This document shows positions 1 through 7,904 of a stretch of DNA of 59,846 bases, in pieces; within the stretch, counting starts at the first letter, position 1; every line of letters begins with the position of its first letter. A program made the translations under genes and the position numbers. Location: the NCBI GenBank assembly GCA_902810745.1, contig CADDYW010000017.1, forward strand, positions 1-59,846. Direction: 5' to 3'. This DNA is from Chloroflexota bacterium. Its GTDB lineage: Bacteria > Chloroflexota > UBA6077 > FW602-bin22 > CADDYW01. The notes under the pieces were generated by a model. That model did not search any database and had not been told where the DNA came from. It was given only the letters and a program-made list of their open reading frames with translations.

Positions 1-3000
1 GAGTGGTGACGGACGCCCGCCGGGATTGAGCCCCAGGTCCCGCTGCCGGCGCTGATCCCAACGCTTCAGCTTTACCGTGCTGCCGCTAGTGGGGCCGCCC
101 TCACCCTCGCTCCCTCTCCCACTGGGAAAGGGAAGGTCGGCAGACCAGGGTGAGGGCTCCTCCTCCTCGTCCTCATCTCCTTCGACCTCGTCCACGGCTC
201 GCGTATTCCCATAGACGAGGATGTCGAACCGATCTGCCAGATCGCGGTCTCGGAGGTTGCACGATTGGGCGTAGAGAATGGAGGCGCCAACGGGGGCTTC
301 CTCCAGCCCAAAGTCATGGCGGTGCAGCAGATAATAGAGGGTCACGTCGTCCAGGTCTACGTGGAGTTCTTCCCTCACCCCCTCCCCTCTCCCAGTGGGA
401 GAGGGGCCGGGGGTGAGGGTCAGAACGCGGCCCACCACGTAGTCGACCACGATGCGCCGTACGTGCTGGAGAAACTCTGAGACCGACATCAGGCTGTTGG
501 GCTCGTCCGCCTTCTTGACAACGGGATGCTTGCTGTAGGCCTCCAGTGCCGGCCCGGTGGCTGCCCAGACGAAGTCCGGCCCGCGGATGCCGGCATCCCA
601 AAAATCTCGTAGCCGATCGTAGATCTTAGAACGCATCTGCTCCAGCACCTGCGTATCCCAGCCCGGCCGCGCTGTCTCCGGGCGCTTGCGGCAGACCAGC
701 CAGACGGATGAGGCGAGTGCGGCCCTCTGGAAATTGCGAACTCCACCGCGCATCTCCGTGATGATCGGCCAGGAGCCTTCAACAATGAAACCCGCCCGTA
801 TCATCGCGGACACTAAAGACTCCCATGCAGCTGGTTGTTTGTTCGCAAAAACAACCACCATGCGCCCATCCGCTACCAACGATGCGTGAGCTGATTGGAA
901 AGCGCGCGATATGCCTGCCTCGTATGCCTGTTTGGATCGGAGTGGGTCGTTGCCAAAACGGACACTGTCGTCAATCAGCTCTCCATCCGCTCTGTCATGA
1001 TCCCACTTGGGCCCGATTGGCTGCGCGAAAGCAATGTCGAACTCAGGCGAGGCGCCGTACAGTGTCCGCCTAAGCCATACATGAAAGAAGTCCATGCTGT
1101 CTGAATAAGGAATCGCGTCGTAGTAGGGCGGGTCGGTAACGATCAAGTCAACTGCCGATTTGTGAGTCTCAATTGCAGAGCGAGCCAGGATCGTAGGTGG
1201 CTGAGCGGCGTCTGTAGCGGCCAAGCAGTGGCCTACCGCTAGCCGAACCCACTCAGCAGCGCTGATGTATCCACCCGTTGTATCGGCCAGTGGGCTAACC
1301 TCAGGAAAGTCCCAATGTATCGGCAAGGCAAACCGGGCGAACGTTTGCTCAACCTTCTCGCCACCCACATTCCACATTGTGCCCGTACTGCCCTGATTTG
1401 CCACGCGGTCGACCATCGAGGCTAGGTAAGCACCCACGGCCTCCACCCACTCGGGCGGGTAGCCCTCGGCGCGCATGGCGTCGCGCGCGGCACGGGTGTA
1501 CTTGACGAAGGTGCCCAGAGCCACCAACTGGCGCGGAGTGAACAGCTTGTACCATCGGTCCAGGCCGTAGTTCTGGACCGAGAAGGCCCGCCCGGCACCG
1601 CTACCGCCCCCGGTCGGGGTCGGCTCGGTGGGCAGGCCGAAGGGCACGTCGTTGAAAACGTCGTCCACATGGTCGGCGGCCTCCCGAGCCACCTCAATCT
1701 CCTCCTCGGTGGGTAGGCGATACCCCTTGCCTCTGGCGCCGTCCACCACGACTGCAGTCATCTGAGCGCCCAGCCGCCCCGCCATGCCCTCTGCTCGAAT
1801 ATCATCGAGCGTCATGGAAACGGTGCCGGGGCCGCCGCACACCGGGCACCATGCGCCCGAGCGGGACATGGTGCCTCGTCCCACGGCTTGGTCATGAGCC
1901 CGGCGCTGGGCGGCGTTACTGCCCTTCACCGGCTCCGCCACCACCCCGAAGTCCACCCCGCTCTTGTCGGAACGTGGCTTCATCTCCAGCCGGAAGCGCT
2001 TGTTGTCCTTCCTACACAGCCAGAGGGTCTTGAGCAAAGGAATGGTGGCGCGGCAGTTCTTGCAGGTGACGGTCCGAGCCCACAAGTAGGCTACGGTTGG
2101 CTTGCCGTCCACCGTCGGGTAGAAGCGCTCCAGGTCGCGCCGCGCCCGCTCCAGAACCCAGTGGCCCCACGCCCGCACGTGGTCCGCGAGGTCGCCCTCA
2201 CTCCCAACCCCTCTCCCGGCGGGAGAGGGGAGAGCCGCCGCGATTTCGGCCAGAACGGTGTCCGTATCGGCGAGCACGCGCTCGTTGGTGAAGCGCATCA
2301 CGCGATAGCCCTGGGCTTCCAGGTTGGCCTGGCGTTCGTGGTCCTGCGCCTGCTGCGCCGAATGAACGCCGCCGTCGACCTCGATGACGAGCCTGGCCTC
2401 GGGGCAGTAGAAGTCGGCGATGTAGGGACCGATGACGTGCTGTCGGCGGAACTTCATTCCCGCGAGCTGACGGTCCCGCAGGCACTCCCACAGGATCGCT
2501 TCGGCCGTCGTCCCGTGGCGCCGGAGCTCGCGCGCCCGTTCGAGGAGGGCCGGCGGCACACCGGGTCGGCCATCGTGCCAGAGCGGCAAGGTCTTGCCTT
2601 CCTGCGGTTTCCGCTTCCCTCTCCCAGGCGGAGAGGGACCGAGGGTGAGGGCCCACGCCGGCAAGGGTCGCTTCTGCCCCGCCAGCCGTTGCGGATAATC
2701 CAGGGTGCACTTGAGAATGAACCACGCCACGGGGTTGATATCGATGGCCGTGACCTCGCACCCCAGGCGCATCGCCTCGAGAGGGATGGCCCCACCTCCG
2801 GCGAAGGGGTCAAGAACCCGAGGCGCTCGGCCGCCGTACGCCTTCTTGATCTCCTCTCGAAAGAACTCCAGGGCAGGGCCATTCTCGCGCCCCCAATGGA
2901 GAATGCCCCCCTCGGTCTCTTCCTGAATGACCGGGACCTTGCGGCCGCCGACGTTCTTGAAAGTGTTCCTGGTCACCACCCTGCCACCCAACAGTTCCAG

Positions 3001-3207
3001 CAGGCGCTTCCGCTCCGTGTCGGTACCGGGATCGGGGAGCAGCGTTGCAATGAGCGCCGCTCGGCAAGCGGCTAGAGGCCGGCGCGCTGGCCAGATGTGG
3101 AGCGTCGAGATATGGCCGTGCCGCACATTTTTCTCGTGCACGGAGTCCAGCGACGCCTGCTTCAACGGGAAGGCGACTTCGATGAGACGGGGGCGGTCGT
3201 TAGCCAT
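1..3207 (-). CDS. DUF1156-type (COG1743-like) adenine-specific DNA methylase with Zn-ribbon, 3' end outside the window
   Basis: Predicted N6-adenine DNA methyltransferase, probably the modification part of an anti-phage operon. The frame stays open for 1069 codons from ATG 3207 to the left edge with no stop. The N-terminus (RPRLIEVAFPLKQASLDSVH) is typical of DUF1156. SAM-binding motif I (DPFAGGGAIPLEA) lies near residue 133 and catalytic motif IV (DPPYYDAIPYSD) near residue 692. Paired cysteines (CKNC near 379, WCPVCGG near 451) form the Zn-ribbon. Residues about 186-338 are foreign to the family: a DUF559 nuclease module bounded by palindromic repeats. Two more repeats are translated in frame near the C-terminus. 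The ATG overlaps the stop of the preceding small gene by 8 bp, so translation is probably coupled. Activity despite the insertions is uncertain. Confidence 0.85.
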   Translation of the reverse strand, partial: MANDRPRLIEVAFPLKQASLDSVHEKNVRHGHISTLHIWPARRPLAACRAALIATLLPDPGTDTERKRLLELLGGRVVTRNTFKNVGGRKVPVIQEETEGGILHWGRENGPALEFFREEIKKAYGGRAPRVLDPFAGGGAIPLEAMRLGCEVTAIDINPVAWFILKCTLDYPQRLAGQKRPLPAWALTLGPSPPGRGKRKPQEGKTLPLWHDGRPGVPPALLERARELRRHGTTAEAILWECLRDRQLAGMKFRRQHVIGPYIADFYCPEARLVIEVDGGVHSAQQAQDHERQANLEAQGYRVMRFTNERVLADTDTVLAEIAAALPSPAGRGVGSEGDLADHVRAWGHWVLERARRDLERFYPTVDGKPTVAYLWARTVTCKNCRATIPLLKTLWLCRKDNKRFRLEMKPRSDKSGVDFGVVAEPVKGSNAAQRRAHDQAVGRGTMSRSGAWCPVCGGPGTVSMTLDDIRAEGMAGRLGAQMTAVVVDGARGKGYRLPTEEEIEVAREAADHVDDVFNDVPFGLPTEPTPTGGGSGAGRAFSVQNYGLDRWYKLFTPRQLVALGTFVKYTRAARDAMRAEGYPPEWVEAVGAYLASMVDRVANQGSTGTMWNVGGEKVEQTFARFALPIHWDFPEVSPLADTTGGYISAAEWVRLAVGHCLAATDAAQPPTILARSAIETHKSAVDLIVTDPPYYDAIPYSDSMDFFHVWLRRTLYGASPEFDIAFAQPIGPKWDHDRADGELIDDSVRFGNDPLRSKQAYEAGISRAFQSAHASLVADGRMVVVFANKQPAAWESLVSAMIRAGFIVEGSWPIITEMRGGVRNFQRAALASSVWLVCRKRPETARPGWDTQVLEQMRSKIYDRLRDFWDAGIRGPDFVWAATGPALEAYSKHPVVKKADEPNSLMSVSEFLQHVRRIVVDYVVGRVLTLTPGPSPTGRGEGVREELHVDLDDVTLYYLLHRHDFGLEEAPVGASILYAQSCNLRDRDLADRFDILVYGNTRAVDEVEGDEDEEEEPSPWSADLPFPSGRGSEGEGGPTSGSTVKLKRWDQRRQRDLGLNPGGRPSPL
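98..157. repeat. palindromic CCCTCACC/GGTGAGGG repeat, in-frame in the methylase gene
   Basis: The element begins CCCTCACCC and ends GGGTGAGGG, around a core of CCCTCTCCC, ACTGGG and a degenerate AAGGGAAGG arm. It is read in frame by the methylase as a Ser/Pro/Gly/Arg-rich stretch. It is the most diverged copy of the family in this window. Confidence 0.75.
372..419. repeat. palindromic CCCTCACC/GGTGAGGG repeat, in-frame in the methylase gene
   Basis: Nearly perfect palindrome: CCCTCACCCC, then CCCTCTCCC, AGT, GGGAGAGGG and GGGGTGAGGG. On the minus strand it encodes the peptide LTPGPSPTGRGEG inside the methylase without breaking the frame. Peptides of this kind (LTPxPSPxGRGE) are a well-known signature of small dispersed palindromic elements that insert in genes. 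Confidence 0.85.
2195..2234. repeat. palindromic repeat, left boundary of the DUF559 insert
   Basis: Reads CCCTCACTCCCAACCCCTCT followed by CCCGGCGGGAGAGGGG. It is the inverted partner of the copy at 2614-2652, and the two bracket the DUF559-coding segment. It is translated in frame (SPAGRGVGSEG). Confidence 0.8.
2614..2652. repeat. palindromic repeat, right boundary of the DUF559 insert
   Basis: Reads CCCTCTCCCAGGCGGAGAGG, then GACCGAGGGTGAGGG. The orientation is opposite to the copy at 2195-2234. It is translated in frame as LTLGPSPPGRGK, which joins methylase sequence to the nuclease module. Confidence 0.8.
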
Positions 3208-3586
3208 CGGCTTCACCGTGGGACAGCCCCATTTCCCGCTCGTATTCCTCGGCTGCCATCCTCAGCAGCCTCGGGACGATGGCCTCGCCTCCGAAGCTGC
3301 CAGCATTCATCAAGCGAAATGCCTCAAGAGCCCAAATAGCAGCGCGTAGCGATCGGAAGTCGGTGCAGCCTGCCCAGTAGACACCGTTGTCTTCCTCCTT
3401 CAGAAACCGTTGACCGTATTCCCGCGCTTCAACGTCTAACTCCAGTTCACGTTCGGGGACTGTTATGCCTCCAAACCCGTCACTTGGAGCTGCAGGGCGG
3501 TAGCCCAGTGATGCCATCGCTCGATAAGCTTCTGCCAGCCTTTGCCATGTCTTTCTGCTCGGCATTGTTCCAGCCCCGTGCTTCAT
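3200..3586 (-). CDS. small protein of unknown function in the helicase-methylase operon
   Basis: A 128-residue protein I do not recognise. It starts 36 bp after the helicase stop, and its own stop overlaps the methylase ATG, so it sits in the middle of a tight three-gene operon. It is rich in charged and aromatic residues (EREYGQR-like and YWAGCTDFRSLRAAIWAL segments) with no signal peptide or membrane segment, so it is probably cytoplasmic and mostly helical. ATG 3586 has no clear ribosome site. A second ATG at residue 8 (3565) is an alternative start. Position and coupling suggest a subunit or regulator of the defence system; this is inference. Confidence 0.75.
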   Translation of the reverse strand: MKHGAGTMPSRKTWQRLAEAYRAMASLGYRPAAPSDGFGGITVPERELELDVEAREYGQRFLKEEDNGVYWAGCTDFRSLRAAIWALEAFRLMNAGSFGGEAIVPRLLRMAAEEYEREMGLSHGEADG

Positions 3587-3622
3587 CGGTTAATGTCTTT
3601 ACTGAGCCTCACAGGACTATTC

Positions 3623-6600
3623 TTATTCCTCTGCGGCTCCAAAAACACTCGCGTGATCAATCACCACACCACCCTTGGCCCGCACCAGCAGCGTGGCGAA
3701 TGGGTCCGCAACTCGCAGCAGCCGCGGATGCGCCGCGGCGCAATCGTAGACCACGTACAGCCAGTACTGCTTCCGGAGGTTGGCAGCTTTCGCCCACTCG
3801 TTCTCTTTCAGCTCCACGTCGCCCACGGCCCGGCGTCCTTTGACCTCGATGCACCGTTGCTCTCCAGAAGGTCGCCGAGAGAGCAGGTCGAACCCGGGCC
3901 ACCGGTCCAGGCCGGCCAGTTGCGCTTTCTCCGGTGTGGACACGTCGTGCACCTGGGCGCCCTGGGCCTCCTCGTACGCCCGGGCCACTTGCATGGCGAT
4001 GCGCTCGACCTCCCTGTCGTGCCGCTCTCGGTCCTCAGGGTCCGCCGACGGAAGGACCAGGGCATGCGCCAGGAACGTCGCCTCGCCCGGCTCCACGAGA
4101 TCTATCTCGCGTCGCAGTATCGCGAGGGCACGCTCTTCCCTCGCTTTGAGTTCTTGCTGCCTCCGCCGCACTTCTTCCAGGCGTCGGCTGGCTGCCTGCT
4201 CGCCCTTGTTCGCCTGTTCACGCAGTCGGGCACGCAGGTCGAGAAGCTCGGCCTCCTGGTAATCGAACCCTTTCCGGAGGAACTCCTCTCTATCCTTTAG
4301 CGAAATGGTGAGCCTTCGCCGGTGCTCCTCGACAAGGGGTCCCAGGACGGAGCTGTGGAGGTAACTCTCGGCGCGGGCGATCGCCGCCTCGATCCGTTGC
4401 TGCGCCGGCCAGGCGGTCGGCGGAACGTGCTCCGCCGGGCGCAACACCATGAGCTGCTCGACCGGGCACCGGAGCGGTTCCCCATCCAGCGACTGCGTGA
4501 TAGCAGCAAGGCGGACATCCAGCGTTTGCTGGACTCGGAAGGACTCCGGGAAATCGGGATCGGCGATCCGGACCACGGTCACCAGGCCCAGGTGGTAGAG
4601 GTACGGCTCGGCCGCATAGGGGTCGACAAACACCCCACCTCTGAGAGCGATCTCGGCAACCCGCTCGCAGAAGGACGAGCGGTATTGGTCGAAGAAGGGC
4701 TCACCGGGACGAAGCCACAACACGTCTTCATCGGGTTCGGGTTTGTGCACGGTCATCGGCAACGGCCTTCCGCCAGTTGCGTCCTCCAGCGCCAGGCCGA
4801 GGGCAATCGGCAGCCGCTCCAGATGAAAGCGTCCGTCCAATTCCCCGTGTATGGCGACTCCAAGGCGAGGAGCGCTCTTCTGGATAAAGCTCTGGACGTA
4901 ACCGGGGAGAAGGCGGTGCAGCTGATCGCGGTCACGCTGGGCCAGCAGAGAGGGAAGGAGCGATACCACGTCCCCGCCGGTGCTCCTGAGCTTGGTATCG
5001 GCGTCCTGAATGGCTCGCACCTGCTCCGCTGTAAGAAAGCCCTCGACGCGGCTGGCTTCTTGGTCGGCGCGGTCCTCGACCACTGCCCGCATGATGATCT
5101 CTGCCAGAGATACTCCTTGGAACTGTCGCCCAATGACGTCGAAGACCTTGTCCGAACCCAGCTCCCGCCGGATATTCTCCAGCTTGTCCAGAAGTGTCCT
5201 CAGGACACGCCCCTCGCGGGTCTTGTTGGCAACCAGATTGACCAGCACCACTGGATCGTGCGTCTGCTTGTAGCGGTGAATGCGGCCGAAGCGCTGCTCA
5301 ATCCGCGCCGGGTTCCACGGGATGTCGTAGTTCGCCATGATCCAGCAGAACTGCAGGTTGATACCCTCGCCCGCCGCATCGGTAGCCACCATGAACCGGC
5401 AGCGCTTCCGAAACTCCTCCATCTGGGCTTCCCGCTCTGGATACGGCATGCCACCGTGGATGCGGGCAACCTGGCCGGTGTAGCCCATACCTTCTAGTCG
5501 ACGGACGAGGTAGTCCATGGTGTCGCGGTGCTCCGTAAAGATCAGCAGTTTCTCATCCCGAAACTCTGGGTCCCGGATGACCTCCCAGAGGCGGTCGAAC
5601 TTCGACTCATCGCCGCGTTCGTAGACGCGCTGCGCCAGACCCAGCAACTCTTCGACGTGGGTCTTCTCTGCCCGAAGCTCAGCGAGGGTGGTCGCGGTGG
5701 TGGCGCCCATCGCGTCCTCCTCCACCACGTCGCGCTCTTCACGACCGTCCACCGTTCCCTCTTCGTCGCTGGTCCTCTCCTCCTCGATGTCCGGGATGCG
5801 GAGGCGTCGCTGATTGGCCTGGAGTTGCTCTTCGCTCAGCGCCCTCGCGACCACTTTGCTTATGAGATCGCTCAACCGGTCCCGCCGGCGTTCGAGCGAA
5901 CGGAGCAGCGCCCAGGTGGAGCTGGCAGCCCGGCGCTGCAGAATGCTCATCGCAAGCCGGGCGGCCGAGCGGTTCAACACCCGGGCCCGGTTGTAGTGAA
6001 AGCGCACATAGTCGGTCAGTTGCTCGTAGAGCTCCCACTCCAGCGCGGTGAGGTCGTACCCTGCCGTGTGGCTCAGTCTGGTAGGATAGATGCGCGTGCC
6101 GTCAAACCGGACCATCTCCTCTTTGGTGCGCCGCAGAAAGTATTGCGCCCGAGCTTCGGCTGGGAACGAGTTAAAGGCATCGACCGTTCGGAACACGGAG
6201 GGTTCGAGAAGCCGCCACAGGGCGAAATACGGAAAGTCCTTCCCCATGTGGGGCGTGGCAGTGAGGAGCACGAAGTGATGGGCGTGCCAGGAGAGCCGTC
6301 GAGGCGGCCGGGTTTCCTGGAGCGCATCCGCGCCTGCCAGCAGTTCCGCCAGCTTGTAGCGGTCGGTCGTCTCATAACTGCCGTCCGCGTTGCGCGTGGC
6401 GGATAGCTTGTGGGCTTCGTCGAACACCACCAGATCATACGGTTCCGTCTCAGGCGCCGCGAGTCGCTCGAAGGCCCGACCGCCGGCGAGCGTATCCACA
6501 CTGGCAATCACCAGCTCGCTCCCAGGGCCGGCAAAGGGATTCTCATCGCGACAATCGGCACCCGTCACTTCGCGAAACTGCAGTGAGAAGAGGACGCGCA

Positions 6601-7174
6601 TCTCTCGTTTCCAGTTCCCCACGAGCCCGGCAGGAGGCACAATGAGGACGCGCCGGAGGAGCCGACGACCGAGCATCTCCCGGATGTAAAGGCCCGTCAT
6701 GATGGTCTTTCCAGCGCCGGCATCGTCTGCAAGAAGAAACCGCAGGCGCGGTTGTGAGAGCATGTAGCGGTAGACGGCGATGATCTGGTGGGGGAGAGGA
6801 TCGATCAGCGCGGTTTCCGTGCCGAATACCGGACTGAACAAGTGCCCGTAGCGAAGGCGCTCGCCCTCAATGAATAACCGGACCGTTTCCGGGTCCGCCT
6901 GGAAATCGGTGACGGGCACGCGCGGAGCCGGTGCGTACTCGGCCCGTCGTTCCCCGATGACGCTTGCGGGTGAGCGATGATGGCTTGACGCCTGCTGGGC
7001 CAATGCGACCAGAGCTTTCATGGCCAGCCGATTCGGGCGGGCCTGGCCGTTCTCCCAACGGCTGATGGTCACGTAGGTCACGCCGAGGCGCTCGGCAAGT
7101 TCAGCTTGAGTCATGCCGATCTCACCACGAAGACCCTTTATCCATTCAGGAGAACCGACTGTTCCCGTCACCAA
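3623..7174 (-). CDS. SNF2-family helicase with N-terminal XRE HTH and C-terminal DUF3883 domain (DrmD-like)
   Basis: A 1183-residue fusion. Residues about 8-60 form an XRE/Cro helix-turn-helix (MTQAELAERLGVTYVTISRW). A SNF2/HepA helicase follows: Walker A variant DDAGAGKT (150-157), DEAH (252-255), LTATPHMG (304-311), and a C-terminal lobe with ATDAAGEGINLQ near 600 and EQRFGRIHR near 628. A charged coiled-coil-like stretch lies at about 955-1020 and a DUF3883 nuclease-fold-like domain at about 1090-1170 (CIEVKGRRAVGDVELKENEW). DISARM DrmD proteins combine similar helicase and DUF3883 parts, and DUF1156 methylases also occur beside helicases in other defence clusters. The start is TTG 7174, with GTG 7171 next to it. 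The fused HTH could allow autoregulation or site recognition. Confidence 0.85.
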   Translation of the reverse strand: MVTGTVGSPEWIKGLRGEIGMTQAELAERLGVTYVTISRWENGQARPNRLAMKALVALAQQASSHHRSPASVIGERRAEYAPAPRVPVTDFQADPETVRLFIEGERLRYGHLFSPVFGTETALIDPLPHQIIAVYRYMLSQPRLRFLLADDAGAGKTIMTGLYIREMLGRRLLRRVLIVPPAGLVGNWKREMRVLFSLQFREVTGADCRDENPFAGPGSELVIASVDTLAGGRAFERLAAPETEPYDLVVFDEAHKLSATRNADGSYETTDRYKLAELLAGADALQETRPPRRLSWHAHHFVLLTATPHMGKDFPYFALWRLLEPSVFRTVDAFNSFPAEARAQYFLRRTKEEMVRFDGTRIYPTRLSHTAGYDLTALEWELYEQLTDYVRFHYNRARVLNRSAARLAMSILQRRAASSTWALLRSLERRRDRLSDLISKVVARALSEEQLQANQRRLRIPDIEEERTSDEEGTVDGREERDVVEEDAMGATTATTLAELRAEKTHVEELLGLAQRVYERGDESKFDRLWEVIRDPEFRDEKLLIFTEHRDTMDYLVRRLEGMGYTGQVARIHGGMPYPEREAQMEEFRKRCRFMVATDAAGEGINLQFCWIMANYDIPWNPARIEQRFGRIHRYKQTHDPVVLVNLVANKTREGRVLRTLLDKLENIRRELGSDKVFDVIGRQFQGVSLAEIIMRAVVEDRADQEASRVEGFLTAEQVRAIQDADTKLRSTGGDVVSLLPSLLAQRDRDQLHRLLPGYVQSFIQKSAPRLGVAIHGELDGRFHLERLPIALGLALEDATGGRPLPMTVHKPEPDEDVLWLRPGEPFFDQYRSSFCERVAEIALRGGVFVDPYAAEPYLYHLGLVTVVRIADPDFPESFRVQQTLDVRLAAITQSLDGEPLRCPVEQLMVLRPAEHVPPTAWPAQQRIEAAIARAESYLHSSVLGPLVEEHRRRLTISLKDREEFLRKGFDYQEAELLDLRARLREQANKGEQAASRRLEEVRRRQQELKAREERALAILRREIDLVEPGEATFLAHALVLPSADPEDRERHDREVERIAMQVARAYEEAQGAQVHDVSTPEKAQLAGLDRWPGFDLLSRRPSGEQRCIEVKGRRAVGDVELKENEWAKAANLRKQYWLYVVYDCAAAHPRLLRVADPFATLLVRAKGGVVIDHASVFGAAEE

Positions 7175-7202
7175 AACCGAGCCCCCGGTAGGAATTTAAC
7201 AA

Positions 7203-7231
7203 ACTATAACATGAGAGGAGCGTGGGTTCAA
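7203..7231 (-). promoter_or_regulatory. sigma-70-like promoter for the helicase operon
   Basis: On the minus strand, -35 TTGAAC (7226-7231) and -10 TATAGT (7203-7208) are separated by 17 bp and placed about 30 bp before the TTG start, giving a leader of roughly 20 nt. It lies just outside the inverted-repeat element to its right. Confidence 0.5.
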
Positions 7232-7251
7232 GCGGTCCTGCCCCCGTGTTG

Positions 7252-7791
7252 AGTGTCATGTCAAAGTCGGTCCATCGCAGATAATCCTCTTGAAGAGTCC
7301 ACACGGGAGGGGAGTCTGCGATGGACCAGCGCACGTTTCCGACATTAGTGGACGCCTGGGCCACGGTGCCGGATCCGCGCAAGCGGTGGGGACAACGCGA
7401 CCCGTGGATCTTCCTGCGGACGCACGTGGCGGCCGCGCTGGCGAGGGGGCAACAGCACGGTCGCGCCAGCACGCAGGGGGTCCCGGCGACCGCCGCGGTG
7501 GTGGAGCGGCCGTGGCGGGGGCACGAGGCGATCACAAAGCGGGGCATTATCCCCGCGACGTGGGGGTGCCCGCTGGGCCGGGCGACGACGCGGGGCAGGC
7601 GAACCGCGGCAACACGTCCCAGGCGGTAGGCGGTGGCGGCGCCGCGGAACGCCGTCCTCAATCGGTGTCGAACACACGGCGGGCGCAGCGTCGCCGATGG
7701 GGTATCCTGTGGGTCCCGCCACGATGGCGCCTTCCTCGACCGCGCCCTCCATCTCATCGGCGCCGTTCCCGAATGACTTTGACGTGACCCT
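7252..7791. mobile_element. shrunken insertion sequence bounded by 17-bp inverted repeats
   Basis: The left end AGTGTCATGTCAAAGTC (7252-7268) matches the reverse complement of the right end (7775-7791) at 15 of 17 positions. The 540-bp interior begins with the 5' part of a transposase gene and then loses recognisable coding. The length is far below a full ISAs1/IS4-like element, so it is probably an internally deleted, non-autonomous copy. It separates the defence operon from the ABC cassette. Confidence 0.6.
7321..7629 (+). pseudogene. transposase N-terminal remnant (ISAs1/H-repeat-like)
   Basis: The first 40 or so residues (TFPTLVDAWATVPDPRKRWG, then WIFLRTHVAAALARGQQHGR) resemble the conserved N-terminus of DDE transposases with the DPR-x-x-RG signature. 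After QQHGRA the sequence no longer resembles a transposase in any frame, and no catalytic region follows. It has a ribosome site and ATG 7321 but cannot encode a working enzyme. Family assignment comes from the short motif only. Confidence 0.55.
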
Positions 7792-7852
7792 ATATATCAG
7801 ATATATCAGACACTTCGCACTCTTGACACGATAAATCAGCAGATGCCATAAT
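7792..7852 (+). promoter_or_regulatory. promoter of the first ABC cassette with ATATATCAG repeats
   Basis: -35 TTGACA (7823-7828) and -10 CATAAT (7847-7852) have an 18-bp spacer, about 50 bp before the GTG start at 7905. Directly upstream are two tandem copies of ATATATCAG (7792-7800 and 7801-7809). A related ATAAATCAG lies in the spacer (7831-7839). Repeats in these positions look like regulator-binding sites, one of which would block polymerase. Confidence 0.55.
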
Positions 7853-7904
7853 CGGCGCGATCTGCAGTTGCCTCCGATTCAGTGATGGCGGAAGGGGGAC
7901 CTAC

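Larger units (their letters stand above)
2195..2652 (-). other. in-frame DUF559 (Vsr-like fold) endonuclease module inserted in the methylase
   Basis: Methylase residues about 186-338 contain a complete DUF559 domain. Recognisable blocks are LRRHGTTAEAILWECLRDRQ, then KFRRQHVIGPYIADFYCPEA, then RLVIEVDGGVHSAQQAQDHE, and a C-terminal GYRVMRFTNERVLADTDTVL. The D/E-x-D residues of IADFYC and VIEVDG fit the active site of the Vsr/PD-(D/E)XK-related fold. The domain usually exists as a free-standing protein of about 110-130 residues. Here it sits between DUF1156-family sequence (TLDYPQRLAGQ before, LADHVRAWGHWVLERA after), bounded by inverted palindromic repeats, with the reading frame kept on both sides. 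Confidence 0.85.

Noticed and set aside
1888..3075. 395-codon plus-strand frame
   Set aside because: Antisense shadow of the DUF1156/DUF559 gene, which shows clear methylase and nuclease motifs.
4322..5497. 391-codon plus-strand frame
   Set aside because: Antisense shadow of the helicase gene with no motif of its own.
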